From JAEHDI01 sp035455185 (GTDB taxonomy: Bacteria; Acidobacteriota; Terriglobia; Bryobacterales; Bryobacteraceae), in NCBI GenBank assembly GCA_035455185.1, contig DATIFQ010000343.1:1-64000 (forward strand): 64,000 nucleotides of DNA. Reading direction: 5' to 3'. Position numbers and translations under genes: made by a program. Shown piece by piece: positions 34,379-43,864 of this stretch (the first letter of the stretch is position 1; the number at the start of each line of letters is the position of its first letter). A model generated the notes under the pieces. It worked only from the letters and a program-made list of their open reading frames with translations, ran no database searches and had not been told where the DNA came from.

Positions 34379-35296
34379 ATGCCAGACGCGCTTCAGCGCT
34401 TGCCGGGCGGCGCGCGGGTGGCGGTCGTTCGCCTGCGCTCACTCGGCGATTGCGTCTTGACCACGCCCGCCCTCGAAATTCTCAAACAGTTCCGGCCGGA
34501 TCTCAGGACAGCGGTCGTCGTCGAGGACCGGTTTGCGCCTGTGTTCGAGGGAAATCCCGACGTGAACGCGATATTGCCGCCGGCCGCCTCCGCCCTCCGC
34601 GGCTGGAAACCCGACCTGTGCATCAACCTCCATGGCGGCATGAGGAGCGCCGTGTTGACAGCGGCATCGGGCGCACGCTTTCGCGCAGGTTTCGCTCACT
34701 TTCGGGCTTCGCGGCTCTATAACTTGCGCATACCGACGGCGCAGACGATACTTTCTGTGGACCGCAAGGTCCATACGGCCGAGCACCTCGCTTCCGCCAT
34801 CTTCTGGCTGGGCGTACCGCGCTGCGAGATCCCGTGGGCACGGCTCTTCGCTCATGACGCCGGCCTTAGCTTGCGTGGCTCCTACGCTGTCCTCCATCCC
34901 TTCGCCACTGGTCCGGGTAAGGCCTGGCCGGCTTCCGGTTTTCTCGCCATCGCGTCCCACTTGCGGTTGGCGCTCGGGTTAGATCCAGTTTTCATCGCCG
35001 GACCTGGCGACGACACGCACCCGTTCGCGGAATATCGTTGCATCGAGGGAGCGCCGCTGGCGGACGTCAAGTCGTTGCTTCGGGGCGCCACGCTGTTCGT
35101 CGGAAACGACTCGGGTCCTGCGCACATGGCTGCCGCGTTTGGGTTACCGGTCCTCGTCATTTTCGGCGCCTCAGACCCCGTGATCTGGGCTCCGTGGCGG
35201 ACGGTTTCCCAGGTCATCGTGGCTCGCGGACCGATCGAAGCGGTCGCGGTAGGTGAAGTAATCGAAGCGCTCGAGCGTCTGAGGGTCGCCGCATGA
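34379..35296 (+). CDS. Glycosyltransferase family 9 (heptosyltransferase-like)
   Basis: 305 residues. GT-B fold protein of the ADP-heptose:LPS heptosyltransferase family: AVVRLRSLGDCVLTTPAL at the N-terminus, LHPFATGPGKAWP and GNDSGPAHMAAAFGLPVL nucleotide-sugar site. Adds a sugar to outer-membrane lipid or polysaccharide on the cytoplasmic side. Its stop overlaps the ABC exporter start by 4 nt (ATGA), suggesting joint envelope glycolipid export. Confidence 0.9.
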   Translation: MPDALQRLPGGARVAVVRLRSLGDCVLTTPALEILKQFRPDLRTAVVVEDRFAPVFEGNPDVNAILPPAASALRGWKPDLCINLHGGMRSAVLTAASGARFRAGFAHFRASRLYNLRIPTAQTILSVDRKVHTAEHLASAIFWLGVPRCEIPWARLFAHDAGLSLRGSYAVLHPFATGPGKAWPASGFLAIASHLRLALGLDPVFIAGPGDDTHPFAEYRCIEGAPLADVKSLLRGATLFVGNDSGPAHMAAAFGLPVLVIFGASDPVIWAPWRTVSQVIVARGPIEAVAVGEVIEALERLRVAA

Positions 35297-37116
35297 AGGA
35301 ATGGCTGCGGCTGCTCGGCTTCGTCCGCCCCTATGTGCTCGTGCTGGTGGTGTCGGTCGTCTTGATGGCCTGCGTCGGCGGGGCCCACGCTTTGATCGCG
35401 CTGCTGATCGGCCCGGTCTTTGACCGTGTGCTGAATCCGGCCTCCGCGGACGCGCCAGTTCTACTGTTCCGGCTGCCGATCTTCGGTCAGGCGGTCTATC
35501 TGAACGACCTCCTGCCCTCGTGGATCCACAACGTGTGGACCATGATCGCGCTGGGCATCTTGGCCGTATTTCTCGTGCGCGGCCTCTGTGACTACTTCGG
35601 CAACTACTTGGTCAACTACGTCGGGTATTCGGCAGTCACCGACTTGCGCCAGACTGTGTTCGACAAGATTCTTCGCCAGAGCGCGGAGTTCTTCGAGTCC
35701 CATTCCACCGGACGGTTGATGTCGTCGATCATGAACGACATCGAGAAGATCCAGGTTGCCACGTCGCACATCCTGGCAGACTTAATGCGGCAGATTTTCA
35801 TCGTGGTGGGTCTTCTCTATGTGCTGCTCGAAAAAGACTGGAAGCTGGCCCTCGTCAGCCTCACGCTGCTGCCTTTCGTGCTCGTCCCCACAGCCCGGAT
35901 CGGAAAGCGCATCCGGCGCACCACCCGCCGTGCGCAGGACGACACGGCCGATCTGAACCAGATCCTTCAGGAGACCCTGAGCGGCCACCAGGTGGTACGC
36001 TCGTTCGGCGCGGAGGCCTACGAGTCGCGCCGTTTCCGGGTCGTCGCGCGGCGTCTCCGCTCCAGCAATCTTCGCTATGTAGCGCAGCAGGCACTCAGCT
36101 CTCCGCTGATCGAGTTCTTCGGCGCTCTCACCATCGTCGGCCTGCTTACGTACGCCCGAACGCAGATCAAGGCAGGCCAGATGACCACCGGGGAGTTCAC
36201 GACTTTCGTCGTCGCTCTGCTGATGCTTTACGAGCCCGTCAAGCGGCTCACGGGGATTCACAATATCTTCCAGCAGGCGCTCGGGGCTTCCCAGCGCGTC
36301 TTCGAGTATCTGGACCGTGAGGAAGCAATCCAGGACAAGGCCGGCGCGTTGCCGCTAGCTCGCTTCGAAAGATCGATTGTCTTTGACGCCGTGAGCTTCC
36401 GCTATCCGAGTTCTCCCAACGGCTTTCTGCTGCGCGACATCAGCCTCGAGGTGAAAGCCGGCGATGTCGTCGCGGTGGTCGGCCCAAGCGGCGCCGGCAA
36501 GAGCACGCTTGTCAGCCTCCTTCCGCGGTTTTACGACGTGACCGCGGGCGCGGTTCGCGTAGATGGTCACGACGTCCGGGACCTCCAGGTGGCTTCCCTC
36601 CGACGGATGGTCGGGATCGTCCCCCAGGACACCTTCCTCTTCAACGACACGGTGGCGAACAACATCCGGTACGGCCGCCAGGACGTATCCGTTCGGGAGG
36701 TCGAGGAGGCAGCGCGGAACGCGCTTTGCGAGGAATTCATCGGGCAGATGCCGGAGGGCCTTGACACCGTCATCGGAGAGCGCGGCTTCAAGCTTAGCGG
36801 GGGCCAGCGGCAGCGCATCGCCATCGCCCGCGCCCTACTCGAAAACGCTCCCATTCTCATCCTTGACGAGGCGACTTCCCACCTCGATACCGAGTCCGAA
36901 TTATTGGTGCAGCGCGCGTTGGGGAACCTGATGTCCGGGCGCACGGTGATCGTGATCGCCCACCGGCTGTCGACCATCCGCCGCGCGGACAAGATCATCG
37001 TACTGGACCAGGGCCGTATCTGCGAGGTGGGCACGCACGACGAACTGGTCGGTTCCGGCGGCATCTATCAGCGTTTATATGAACTTCAGTTCCTGGAGGC
37101 AGACCGTCTGGCCTAG
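35293..37116 (+). CDS. MsbA-like lipid exporter (ABC half-transporter)
   Basis: 607 residues: six-helix ABC-B membrane domain (about 1-320), then an ATPase domain with Walker A GPSGAGKST, signature LSGGQRQRIAIARAL, Walker B ILILDEATSHLD and H-loop IAHRLS. Homodimeric flippase of MsbA type for lipid A-core or related lipids. Coupled to the GT9 gene upstream and 2 bp from yicC downstream. Confidence 0.92.
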   Translation: MKEWLRLLGFVRPYVLVLVVSVVLMACVGGAHALIALLIGPVFDRVLNPASADAPVLLFRLPIFGQAVYLNDLLPSWIHNVWTMIALGILAVFLVRGLCDYFGNYLVNYVGYSAVTDLRQTVFDKILRQSAEFFESHSTGRLMSSIMNDIEKIQVATSHILADLMRQIFIVVGLLYVLLEKDWKLALVSLTLLPFVLVPTARIGKRIRRTTRRAQDDTADLNQILQETLSGHQVVRSFGAEAYESRRFRVVARRLRSSNLRYVAQQALSSPLIEFFGALTIVGLLTYARTQIKAGQMTTGEFTTFVVALLMLYEPVKRLTGIHNIFQQALGASQRVFEYLDREEAIQDKAGALPLARFERSIVFDAVSFRYPSSPNGFLLRDISLEVKAGDVVAVVGPSGAGKSTLVSLLPRFYDVTAGAVRVDGHDVRDLQVASLRRMVGIVPQDTFLFNDTVANNIRYGRQDVSVREVEEAARNALCEEFIGQMPEGLDTVIGERGFKLSGGQRQRIAIARALLENAPILILDEATSHLDTESELLVQRALGNLMSGRTVIVIAHRLSTIRRADKIIVLDQGRICEVGTHDELVGSGGIYQRLYELQFLEADRLA

Positions 37117-37118
37117 CT

Positions 37119-38012
37119 ATGAACGTTCGCAGCATGACCGGCTTCGCCCGGGTCCAAAAACAAAACGATGTGGGGGAGGCCGCGGTCAGCATCAAGAGCG
37201 TGAACCACCGTGCGCTCGACTTGCACTTTCGCATGCCCGGCGAGCTTGACCCGTTCGAGCCGGTGCTCCGTGCGGCCGTTAAGCGGCACATCGTTCGCGG
37301 CCACATTCAAATTCAGGTCACGTTTTTCCGCTCCTCCGAAGCCCCTCCCGCGGCCCTGAATCGCTCTGTGCTCGATGCGTATATCTCGGCTTACCGCCAG
37401 GCTGCCGCGGAGCACGGACTCGGAGGTGAACCCGATCTGAACGCTGCGCTTTCGCTCCCCGGCGTTTTTCGGGAAGCGCCCGACGAAGAACCAGATCGGA
37501 CCGTCGAGAAGCTTCTTCTCGAAGCTGCGGAAGAGGCTCTCCAGGCGTTGAATGCCTTTCGAGAACGCGAAGGGGGCGAGATCGTGGGCGAATTGCTCGA
37601 CAGGGCGGCGGCGATCCGAGATTGCACGTCGCGCATAGAGGAGATCCGTTCCCGTGCCTTGCCAGCCTTCCAGGCACGGCTCACGGAGCGGCTGGCGGAG
37701 CTGCTTCAGAACGTGCCCATTGATACCCAGCGCCTGGCTCAGGAAGCAGCCATCCTCGCCGACCGCAGCGACATCGGCGAGGAGCTAACCCGGCTCCGGA
37801 TCCACGCCGTACAGGTGGAAGATCTGCTTCGGAAAGGGGGAGAGGTCGGCAAGAAACTCGACTTCCTCCTCCAGGAGATGAACCGGGAGTCGAATACGAT
37901 CCTGTCCAAGTCCAACGGGATCGGAGAGCAGGGTCTGGAGATCACCCAACTTGCTCTGGCCGCCAGGGCCGACATTGAGAAAATCCGAGAGCAATCCCTC
38001 AATCTAGAATGA
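37119..38012 (+). CDS. yicC: YicC family endoribonuclease
   Basis: 297 residues, full family length. N-terminal RSMTGFARV and KSVNHRALDLHFRMP, C-terminal EMNRESNTILSKS are diagnostic. YicC-type proteins are RNases that act on structured RNAs. Overlaps gmk by 4 nt; a yicC-gmk-rpoZ order is widely conserved. Confidence 0.95.
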   Translation: MNVRSMTGFARVQKQNDVGEAAVSIKSVNHRALDLHFRMPGELDPFEPVLRAAVKRHIVRGHIQIQVTFFRSSEAPPAALNRSVLDAYISAYRQAAAEHGLGGEPDLNAALSLPGVFREAPDEEPDRTVEKLLLEAAEEALQALNAFREREGGEIVGELLDRAAAIRDCTSRIEEIRSRALPAFQARLTERLAELLQNVPIDTQRLAQEAAILADRSDIGEELTRLRIHAVQVEDLLRKGGEVGKKLDFLLQEMNRESNTILSKSNGIGEQGLEITQLALAARADIEKIREQSLNLE

Positions 38013-38620
38013 GCATCGTATTCATCGTTTCAGCGCCGTCCGGCTCGGGCAAGTCCACGCTTGTGGGCCGACTTCTGAAGGACGTGCCAAGGCTTTTATT
38101 TTCTGTATCTTACACGACCAGAGCGCCCCGCGGAAACGAGCGCCAGGACGAAGACTACCACTTCATTTCTCGTGCCGAGTTCGAGGAGCGGATCGCCCGG
38201 GACGAGTTTCTGGAGTGGGCAGAGGTATTCGGGAACTATTACGGGACCCACCGCGAGATCCTGGACCGGGCGCGGTCGGAAGGGTCCGATGTGGTACTCG
38301 ACATCGACGTCCAGGGTGCGCGACAATTGAAGAGACGGATCCTGGATGCCGTCAGTATCTTTATTCTTGCGCCTTCCCGCGAGATCCTGGAGCAACGGTT
38401 GCACGACCGCTCAGAGGACCCGCCCGAGGTCATCGCCAGACGGTTACGCGAGGCGGCGGAGGAGATTCGTAACTGCCGCGCGTACGACTACGTCCTCGTC
38501 AATGACGAAGTGGAACGGTCGGCTGATACGCTGGAGGCCATTGTGAAGGCCGAGCGCGCCCGGCGTACACGCATCGAAGAGAAGATCCGGCCAATCCTGG
38601 CCACCTTCGAGGCGAAGTAA
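38009..38620 (+). CDS. gmk: Guanylate kinase
   Basis: 203 residues. P-loop SAPSGSGKST, GMP-binding YTTRAPRGNE, and VLDIDVQGARQ. Phosphorylates GMP to GDP. Its ATG overlaps the yicC stop. Confidence 0.97.
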   Translation: MSIVFIVSAPSGSGKSTLVGRLLKDVPRLLFSVSYTTRAPRGNERQDEDYHFISRAEFEERIARDEFLEWAEVFGNYYGTHREILDRARSEGSDVVLDIDVQGARQLKRRILDAVSIFILAPSREILEQRLHDRSEDPPEVIARRLREAAEEIRNCRAYDYVLVNDEVERSADTLEAIVKAERARRTRIEEKIRPILATFEAK

Positions 38621-38640
38621 GCAGAGGTTTTCGAGCAATT

Positions 38641-38886
38641 ATGTCTGACAGGCTGTCACGAAACGCGAGTTTCATCATCCCGGACGACCCGGAGCAGAGT
38701 ACGTATCGCTGGATCATCGTCGCCGCGAAACGCGCGCGGCAACTCCAGGGCGGAGCCCGGCCGTTCCTTCCAACCACCGCCAAGAAACCGACCGTCACCG
38801 CCATGGAGGAGACGCGTCGAGGTCTCGTGAAGTGGGAAGACTTGGCTCTTCAGCCGCAGGAAGAGCAAGAACAAGAACAGGTTTGA
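38641..38886 (+). CDS. rpoZ: RNA polymerase omega subunit
   Basis: 81 residues. RWIIVAAKRARQLQGGARP is the core omega helix, followed by KKPTVTAMEE. Helps fold and assemble the beta' subunit. The N-terminal 20 residues diverge from the E. coli protein, as in other phyla. Directly after gmk. Confidence 0.92.
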   Translation: MSDRLSRNASFIIPDDPEQSTYRWIIVAAKRARQLQGGARPFLPTTAKKPTVTAMEETRRGLVKWEDLALQPQEEQEQEQV

Positions 38887-38890
38887 GCCA

Positions 38891-40102
38891 ATGAAGGTTG
38901 TGCTCGGAGTCGGGGGCGGCATAGCGGCCTACAAAGCGGCAGAGCTCGTGCGCGCCCTGTCCGAGCGCGACGCCGAGGTGCAGGTCGTCATGACGGAGGC
39001 GGCCCAGGAGTTCGTCCGGCCGCTCACCTTCGTGGCTCTGAGCGGGCGCAAGGTCATCACCAGCATGTTCTCCTCCGGCGGCGCCGAGGAAACGCTTTCC
39101 AGCGCCGTCGAGCACATCCAGGTCGCGCAGGAAAACGATATCCTGGTGGTCGCGCCGGCCACTGCCGATCTTCTGGCTCGCTTCGCCCACGGTATCGCCA
39201 ACGATTTCCTTACAACCTTCTACCTGGCGTTCACCGGTCCGGTTGTTCTGGCGCCGGCGATGAACACCAACATGTGGAACCACCCGGCCACACAAGCGAA
39301 CATTGGGGTACTCCGCTCACGTGGACATAGCATCGTCGGACCGGAAGACGGGTTTCTCGCCTGTGGGATGGTCGGCCCCGGCCGGATGTCGGAACCGGCA
39401 GAAATCGCCGAAGCCGTGCTCTCTCTGTCTCGGCGCAGGGACCTGGAGGGCGAGACCATTTTGGTTACCGCCGGTCCCACGCAGGAACCGCTCGATCCAG
39501 TCCGGTTTGTTTCGAACCGGTCGTCCGGCAAGATGGGTTACGCCCTGGCGCAGGCCGCCGCCGACCGGGGCGCGCGCGTTGTTCTCATTTCAGGACCGGT
39601 GCACATCCCCGAACCGTCCGGCGTGCAGATCGTTCACGTTCGAACCGCGACCGAGATGCGGGATGCGGTCTTGGCCGGGCTCGACGAGTCCACCATCATC
39701 GTGAAGTCCGCCGCCGTTGCCGACTACCACGTCTCCACGGTGCCGCAACAGAAAATGAAGAAGACGGCTGCGCGGATTTCGCTCGAACTCGATCCGACGC
39801 CGGATATCCTGGCCGAATTGGGTCAGAAGAAGGGCGACCGGCTGCTCATCGGCTTCGCGGCCGAGACCGAGAACCTGCGGCAGGAGGTGCGGCGGAAGCT
39901 CGCGTCGAAGAACTGCGACATGCTTGTGGGCAACCTCGTCGGCCAGGAAGGCGTGGGCTTCGAATCCGACACCAATGAAGTTCTGCTCGGCCTTGCTACC
40001 GGCGCGCTGATCTCGATTCCGAAGGCTTCCAAGCGCGAGGTCGCGGATCGCATCTTCGACGAGGCGCTGAAATTGCGCTTGGCCCTCCACGCCGCGCAAT
40101 GA
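38891..40102 (+). CDS. coaBC: Bifunctional phosphopantothenoylcysteine decarboxylase/synthetase
   Basis: 403 residues. N-terminal CoaC flavoprotein domain (VGGGIAAYKAAEL, active-site His in VEHIQVAQ region, PAMNTNMW and GFLACGMVGPGRM) and C-terminal CoaB synthetase domain (TAGPTQEPLDPVRFVSNRSSGKMG, KSAAVADYH). Makes 4'-phosphopantetheine for coenzyme A. Conserved follower of rpoZ. Confidence 0.96.
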   Translation: MKVVLGVGGGIAAYKAAELVRALSERDAEVQVVMTEAAQEFVRPLTFVALSGRKVITSMFSSGGAEETLSSAVEHIQVAQENDILVVAPATADLLARFAHGIANDFLTTFYLAFTGPVVLAPAMNTNMWNHPATQANIGVLRSRGHSIVGPEDGFLACGMVGPGRMSEPAEIAEAVLSLSRRRDLEGETILVTAGPTQEPLDPVRFVSNRSSGKMGYALAQAAADRGARVVLISGPVHIPEPSGVQIVHVRTATEMRDAVLAGLDESTIIVKSAAVADYHVSTVPQQKMKKTAARISLELDPTPDILAELGQKKGDRLLIGFAAETENLRQEVRRKLASKNCDMLVGNLVGQEGVGFESDTNEVLLGLATGALISIPKASKREVADRIFDEALKLRLALHAAQ

Positions 40103-40854
40103 CCCGGGAGTTGCTCCGCCAGTACCTCTCGTTCTATCAGGATCTCGGCATTCGGACTCTCTACCGCCGCGAGCCCCACGCCGCACCACCGTCTGCGAGC
40201 CGGGAACCGGCTCCGCTCGATCTGCTGTTACAGCCTCAGGCGGAACCGGAAGCGGTTCAGCATTTCAGCGAACCACCAACCGGAGACACCCTCGCCCGCA
40301 TCCGTGAGGACATCGGAGACTGCACGCGCTGCCGGCTCCACCAGGGACGAAACAAGATCGTATTCGGCTCAGGGAATGAGCAGGCCAAGCTGGTGTTCGT
40401 TGGCGAGGGTCCCGGGGCGGACGAGGACGCCCAGGGCCTGCCGTTCGTCGGCCGCGCCGGCCAGTTGCTGACGCAAATGATCGAAGGAACAGCGCGCAAG
40501 GAAGGCATCCCACTTGTTCGCAAGGACGTGTACATCTGCAACGTGGTTAAATGCCGCCCACCCGAGAATCGAACGCCCCTGCCCGACGAGATGGAGACCT
40601 GCGGGCAGTTCCTGTTCCGCCAGCTTTCGGTCATCCGCCCCAAAGCGATCTGTGTGCTCGGTGCGACGGCCGCGAAGGCGCTGCTAGACCGCAAGGAGGG
40701 TGTTACGAGGATGCGCGGTCAGTGGTTCCGCTGGCACGATATCCCTGTGATGGTGACGTACCACCCGTCGTATCTGCTCCGGCCTTACAACCAGAACGCC
40801 AAGCGCGAAGCCTGGGAAGACCTTAAGAAAGTCCTGCATTATGTCTATGACTGA
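40099..40854 (+). CDS. Family 4/5-type uracil-DNA glycosylase
   Basis: 251 residues; overlaps coaBC by 4 nt. Fe-S type glycosylase with VGEGPGADEDAQGLPFVG, catalytic-loop TYHPSYLLR and cysteines in DCTRCRLH, ICNVVKCRPP and TCGQFL for the 4Fe-4S cluster. Removes uracil from DNA. The first 75 residues are a non-conserved acidic/proline extension. Confidence 0.93.
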   Translation: MTRELLRQYLSFYQDLGIRTLYRREPHAAPPSASREPAPLDLLLQPQAEPEAVQHFSEPPTGDTLARIREDIGDCTRCRLHQGRNKIVFGSGNEQAKLVFVGEGPGADEDAQGLPFVGRAGQLLTQMIEGTARKEGIPLVRKDVYICNVVKCRPPENRTPLPDEMETCGQFLFRQLSVIRPKAICVLGATAAKALLDRKEGVTRMRGQWFRWHDIPVMVTYHPSYLLRPYNQNAKREAWEDLKKVLHYVYD

Positions 40855-41518
40855 GCGGCGCCGCGGGTTCTTCATCACTTTCGAGGGCATAGACGGCTGT
40901 GGAAAGTCGACCCAGATGTGCCTGCTCGCGGAAAGGCTGCGGAGAGAGGGCCACCGGGTGTTCGAAACCGTCGAGCCTGGCGGCACATCGATTGGCAGGC
41001 AGGTGCGGCGTATCTTACTGGACGCGAAGAACCAGGAGCTCTGCCCGACGGCTGAATTACTCCTCTACTTCGCCTGCCGCGCCCAGAACGTCGAAGAATG
41101 GATCCTCCCGGCGCTCGAACGCGGCGAAATCGTTGTGTCGGACCGGTTCACCGATTCCACGATGGCTTACCAGGGCGTTGGCCGGGGACTCGGCGAAGAT
41201 GTTGTGCGAGACCTTCACCGCATCGCCTGCCGCGATCTCACGCCGGATCTGACGCTCGTCATCGACATCGACCTCGAAACGAGCCTTGAGCGTGCGCGCA
41301 CGCGCAACCGGGAACTAGCGGACACCGGCGCCGCGCCTGAGACGCGCATGGACGACCAGGCGGTCGAGTTCCACCGCCGGGTTCGCGGAGCCTACGCTGC
41401 GATGGTTCAAGTGGAACCGGAGCGGTTCGTTGTGATCGACGGCCGGGCGGACGTCGAGAGTGTAGCCAGGGCCGTCTGGGAGGCGGTGGCGCCCCGCGTC
41501 GGAGGTCTGCATGTTTGA
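40841..41518 (+). CDS. tmk: Thymidylate kinase
   Basis: 225 residues (ATG 40841; ATG 40847 possible). P-loop FEGIDGCGKSTQ, and VVSDRFTDSTMAYQG for dTMP and LID functions. Makes dTDP. The coding region overlaps the glycosylase upstream (14 nt) and holB downstream (8 nt). Confidence 0.96.
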   Translation: MSMTERRRGFFITFEGIDGCGKSTQMCLLAERLRREGHRVFETVEPGGTSIGRQVRRILLDAKNQELCPTAELLLYFACRAQNVEEWILPALERGEIVVSDRFTDSTMAYQGVGRGLGEDVVRDLHRIACRDLTPDLTLVIDIDLETSLERARTRNRELADTGAAPETRMDDQAVEFHRRVRGAYAAMVQVEPERFVVIDGRADVESVARAVWEAVAPRVGGLHV

Positions 41519-42539
41519 CGACTTCCACGGCAATGAGCGCGTGGCTGCCGCGCTAGAAAAGATGGCCGCGCAGGATCGGATCCCGCAGACGCTGCTGATG
41601 GTTGGGCCGCAGGGTATCGGCAAGGCGACCCTGGCGCGCCGCTTTGCCGCCCGCCTGCTCGGCGGAGCGGACAAAATCGAGCGCGACGACTTGAGCTTGC
41701 CGCACAACATCGAACTCCGCGGCGAACGCGAGAAGTGGCCGTCGGAAAAACGGGCCGAAGAGCCCCTCCTGCTGGCCAGCCAGCCGGATTTCGTGACGTT
41801 TCCTCCGGACGGTCCGCTGCGCCAGATTTCGATCCAGCAGATGCGCCTGCTCAAGGAACGTGCTCAGTTTCTGCCTCTCCATGGCCGGTGGAGAATATTC
41901 CTCATCGATCAGATCGACCGCGCGAACGAACAGGCCGCGAACTCGCTACTCAAAACCCTGGAGGAACCGCCGGACCACCTCATCCTGTTCCTGACTGCGG
42001 AAAACGCTTACGATCTCCTGCCCACCATCAGGTCGCGCGCAGTACCGCTGTATCTGGCCCGGCTGAGCGATTCCGAAATTCGTAGGTTCGTGGCCGGACG
42101 CGGCGTGAGTGACGTCGAGCGCCGCGTGTCGTTGGCTGGCGGTAGTCCCGGCCTTGCTCTCTCCATCGATCTGGAGGAATACGACGCCCGCCGTGAGGCG
42201 ATGGTCGCGCTTCTTGAAGTGGCCAGCGGAGTGTCCCCGTTCAGCGCATGGCTTACATACTCCGACAAGATCAGCATGTCGCGGCAGGAGAAACTCGAGG
42301 ACTACCTGAAAGTTCTCTACGGTCTGCTGGCAGACCTGCTGGCGGTGCAACAGTCGGGGGGGGGCATTCGCAATGTCGATCTCCGCGCACGTCTCGAAGG
42401 ACTGGCCTCACGGGTCAACTTCGACTGGATTCGCGCCGCGACCGGCAAGGTGGACGAACTGGTCCGCCTTCTGCGCCGCAACATCCAGAAATCCATTGCC
42501 CTCGACGCCCTCATCCTTGATCTCCGGCCGGTTGTCTGA
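41511..42539 (+). CDS. holB: DNA polymerase III delta' subunit
   Basis: 342 residues. AAA+ clamp-loader domain with a Walker-A-like GPQGIGKATLA, Walker-B-like RIFLIDQIDRAN and sensor LLKTLEEPP. The usual zinc-binding cysteines are absent, as the segment after the P-loop is replaced by a charged insert. Completes the gmk-rpoZ-coaBC-UDG-tmk-holB run. Confidence 0.93.
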   Translation: MFDDFHGNERVAAALEKMAAQDRIPQTLLMVGPQGIGKATLARRFAARLLGGADKIERDDLSLPHNIELRGEREKWPSEKRAEEPLLLASQPDFVTFPPDGPLRQISIQQMRLLKERAQFLPLHGRWRIFLIDQIDRANEQAANSLLKTLEEPPDHLILFLTAENAYDLLPTIRSRAVPLYLARLSDSEIRRFVAGRGVSDVERRVSLAGGSPGLALSIDLEEYDARREAMVALLEVASGVSPFSAWLTYSDKISMSRQEKLEDYLKVLYGLLADLLAVQQSGGGIRNVDLRARLEGLASRVNFDWIRAATGKVDELVRLLRRNIQKSIALDALILDLRPVV

Positions 42540-42565
42540 CGCCCCCGGACCGCCCCTGCAAACGC

Positions 42566-42594
42566 TTGCTCATTCAGGGGGTATGTGTTATCAA
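42566..42594 (+). promoter_or_regulatory. Possible promoter of the hfq-like gene
   Basis: TTGCTC (42566-42571), 17-bp spacer, TATCAA (42589-42594). Moderate match. It would give a leader of about 95 nt before GTG 42697. Confidence 0.4.
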
Positions 42595-42696
42595 TAGGGA
42601 AACGTAGGCGCTTTGATACTTCCGACTACCGTCTCGCCGCATAGTTCTGCGAGCGCAACCGGTGTCAAAACGCATTTATACATAAGGAGTTATGCC

Positions 42697-43005
42697 GTGG
42701 AAACCGCCAACCGGAGACTGATCCGCCCCAGCCTGAACAACGCCAAGGAGCAGGCGGCCTCCCGCCGAAACCAGACCCAGAAGAAGACGATCCCGCCCGA
42801 CCAGACCCACGCGGAAAGCTTCTATTACCTGAAGCAGATGCAGTCCAAGACCCCAATGGTTGTGGTGCTCAAAGACGGCGAAACGGTCCACGGCATCATC
42901 GAGTGGTACGACCGCTGCTGCCTCAAGGTAAACCGTGAGGACGGCCCGAACCTGTTGATCTACAAACCCAGCATCAAGTACATGTACAAGGCGACCGAGG
43001 CCTGA
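42697..43005 (+). CDS. hfq: Divergent Hfq-like RNA chaperone
   Basis: 102 residues from GTG 42697, with AAGGAG 7 nt upstream. Residues 41-98 form an Sm domain: Sm1-like TPMVVVLKDGETVHGIIEW and Sm2-like LLIYKPSIKYMYK. The Hfq signature YKH is YKP here. A basic, Gln-rich tail of about 40 residues lies at the N-terminus, while the C-terminal tail found in E. coli Hfq is missing. Expected to form a hexamer that binds small RNAs and mRNAs. Another Sm-fold protein is possible but less likely. Confidence 0.75.
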   Translation: METANRRLIRPSLNNAKEQAASRRNQTQKKTIPPDQTHAESFYYLKQMQSKTPMVVVLKDGETVHGIIEWYDRCCLKVNREDGPNLLIYKPSIKYMYKATEA

Positions 43006-43017
43006 TAGGCTGCGCTC

Positions 43018-43494
43018 TCAGTTCTTCGCGCGTCTCCGCAACTGGAGCCGGTATTCTCGTCGCTGGCCCGCCTCTTCGTAACGGCGTTTTTCATCGCGCG
43101 TTTCCGGGATGACTGGTGGAATCTCCACTGGTTCACCTTTTCCACCCAGAGCGACGAACGTGAGGTACGCCGAGGAGGTGTGCTTCCGCTCGCCGGTCGT
43201 CATGTCCTCTACCATGACGGTTACCCCAACTTCCATCGAGGTACGAAACACACGGTTCACCGAAGAGCGCAGAACGACAAGCTGCCCGACGTGAACCGGA
43301 TGAAGGAAGTTCATGTGATCGATCGAGGCTGTCACTACCGGGCGCCGGGCATGCCGCATCGCCGCCAGTCCGCCGGCCAGGTCCACGAGGTGCATCACCC
43401 TCCCGCCGAGCATGGTCCCGAGAGCGTTCGTGTCGTTCGGCAGAGCGAACTCGGAGTATTCGGAGATAGATTCTCTGACAGGCCGTGCTTGCAT
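43018..43494 (-). CDS. Acyl-CoA thioesterase (hot-dog fold, YciA-like)
   Basis: 158 residues. N-terminal PNDTNALGTMLGGRVMHLVDLAG carries the hot-dog catalytic Asn/Asp, and SIDHMNFLHPVHVGQLVVL is the typical second block. Hydrolyses acyl-CoA. The C-terminal 25 residues are basic. Convergent with hfq, divergent from the TPR gene. Confidence 0.93.
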   Translation of the reverse strand: MQARPVRESISEYSEFALPNDTNALGTMLGGRVMHLVDLAGGLAAMRHARRPVVTASIDHMNFLHPVHVGQLVVLRSSVNRVFRTSMEVGVTVMVEDMTTGERKHTSSAYLTFVALGGKGEPVEIPPVIPETRDEKRRYEEAGQRREYRLQLRRRAKN

Positions 43495-43526
43495 CGCCGG
43501 TATCTTATCATGGGGATCGGAAACCT

Positions 43527-43841
43527 ATGCCCGAAGACCGCATCGAGATTCTGAAACGGATGGTCGCCGCCAGCCCGAAAGACAGCTTCGCCCGCTACGG
43601 CCTCGCCATGGAGTACGTCAAAGCAGGCGACTTCGAGGAGGCTGTCCGCGAATTCCGGGAGCTTGTCGTCTTCGATCCCGGCTACTGCTACGCATGGTTC
43701 CACTGCGGCCAGGCACTGGAAAAGCTGGGCCGTGCTAACGAAGCCCGGGAGATCTACCGGCAGGGGATCGAGGCCGCGGAGCGCAAGGGCGACACCCACG
43801 CCCGCAGCGAACTCCAGGGCGCACTGGACATCCTGGGGTGA
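43527..43841 (+). CDS. Small TPR protein
   Basis: 104 residues from ATG 43527. Two to three TPR helices pairs (FARYGLAMEYVKAGDFEEAVREF, AWFHCGQALEKLGRANEA). Cytoplasmic, partner unknown. Convergent with ssb. Confidence 0.85.
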   Translation: MPEDRIEILKRMVAASPKDSFARYGLAMEYVKAGDFEEAVREFRELVVFDPGYCYAWFHCGQALEKLGRANEAREIYRQGIEAAERKGDTHARSELQGALDILG

Positions 43842-43864
43842 CACCGTCCAGTCTTCGGCGTCTC

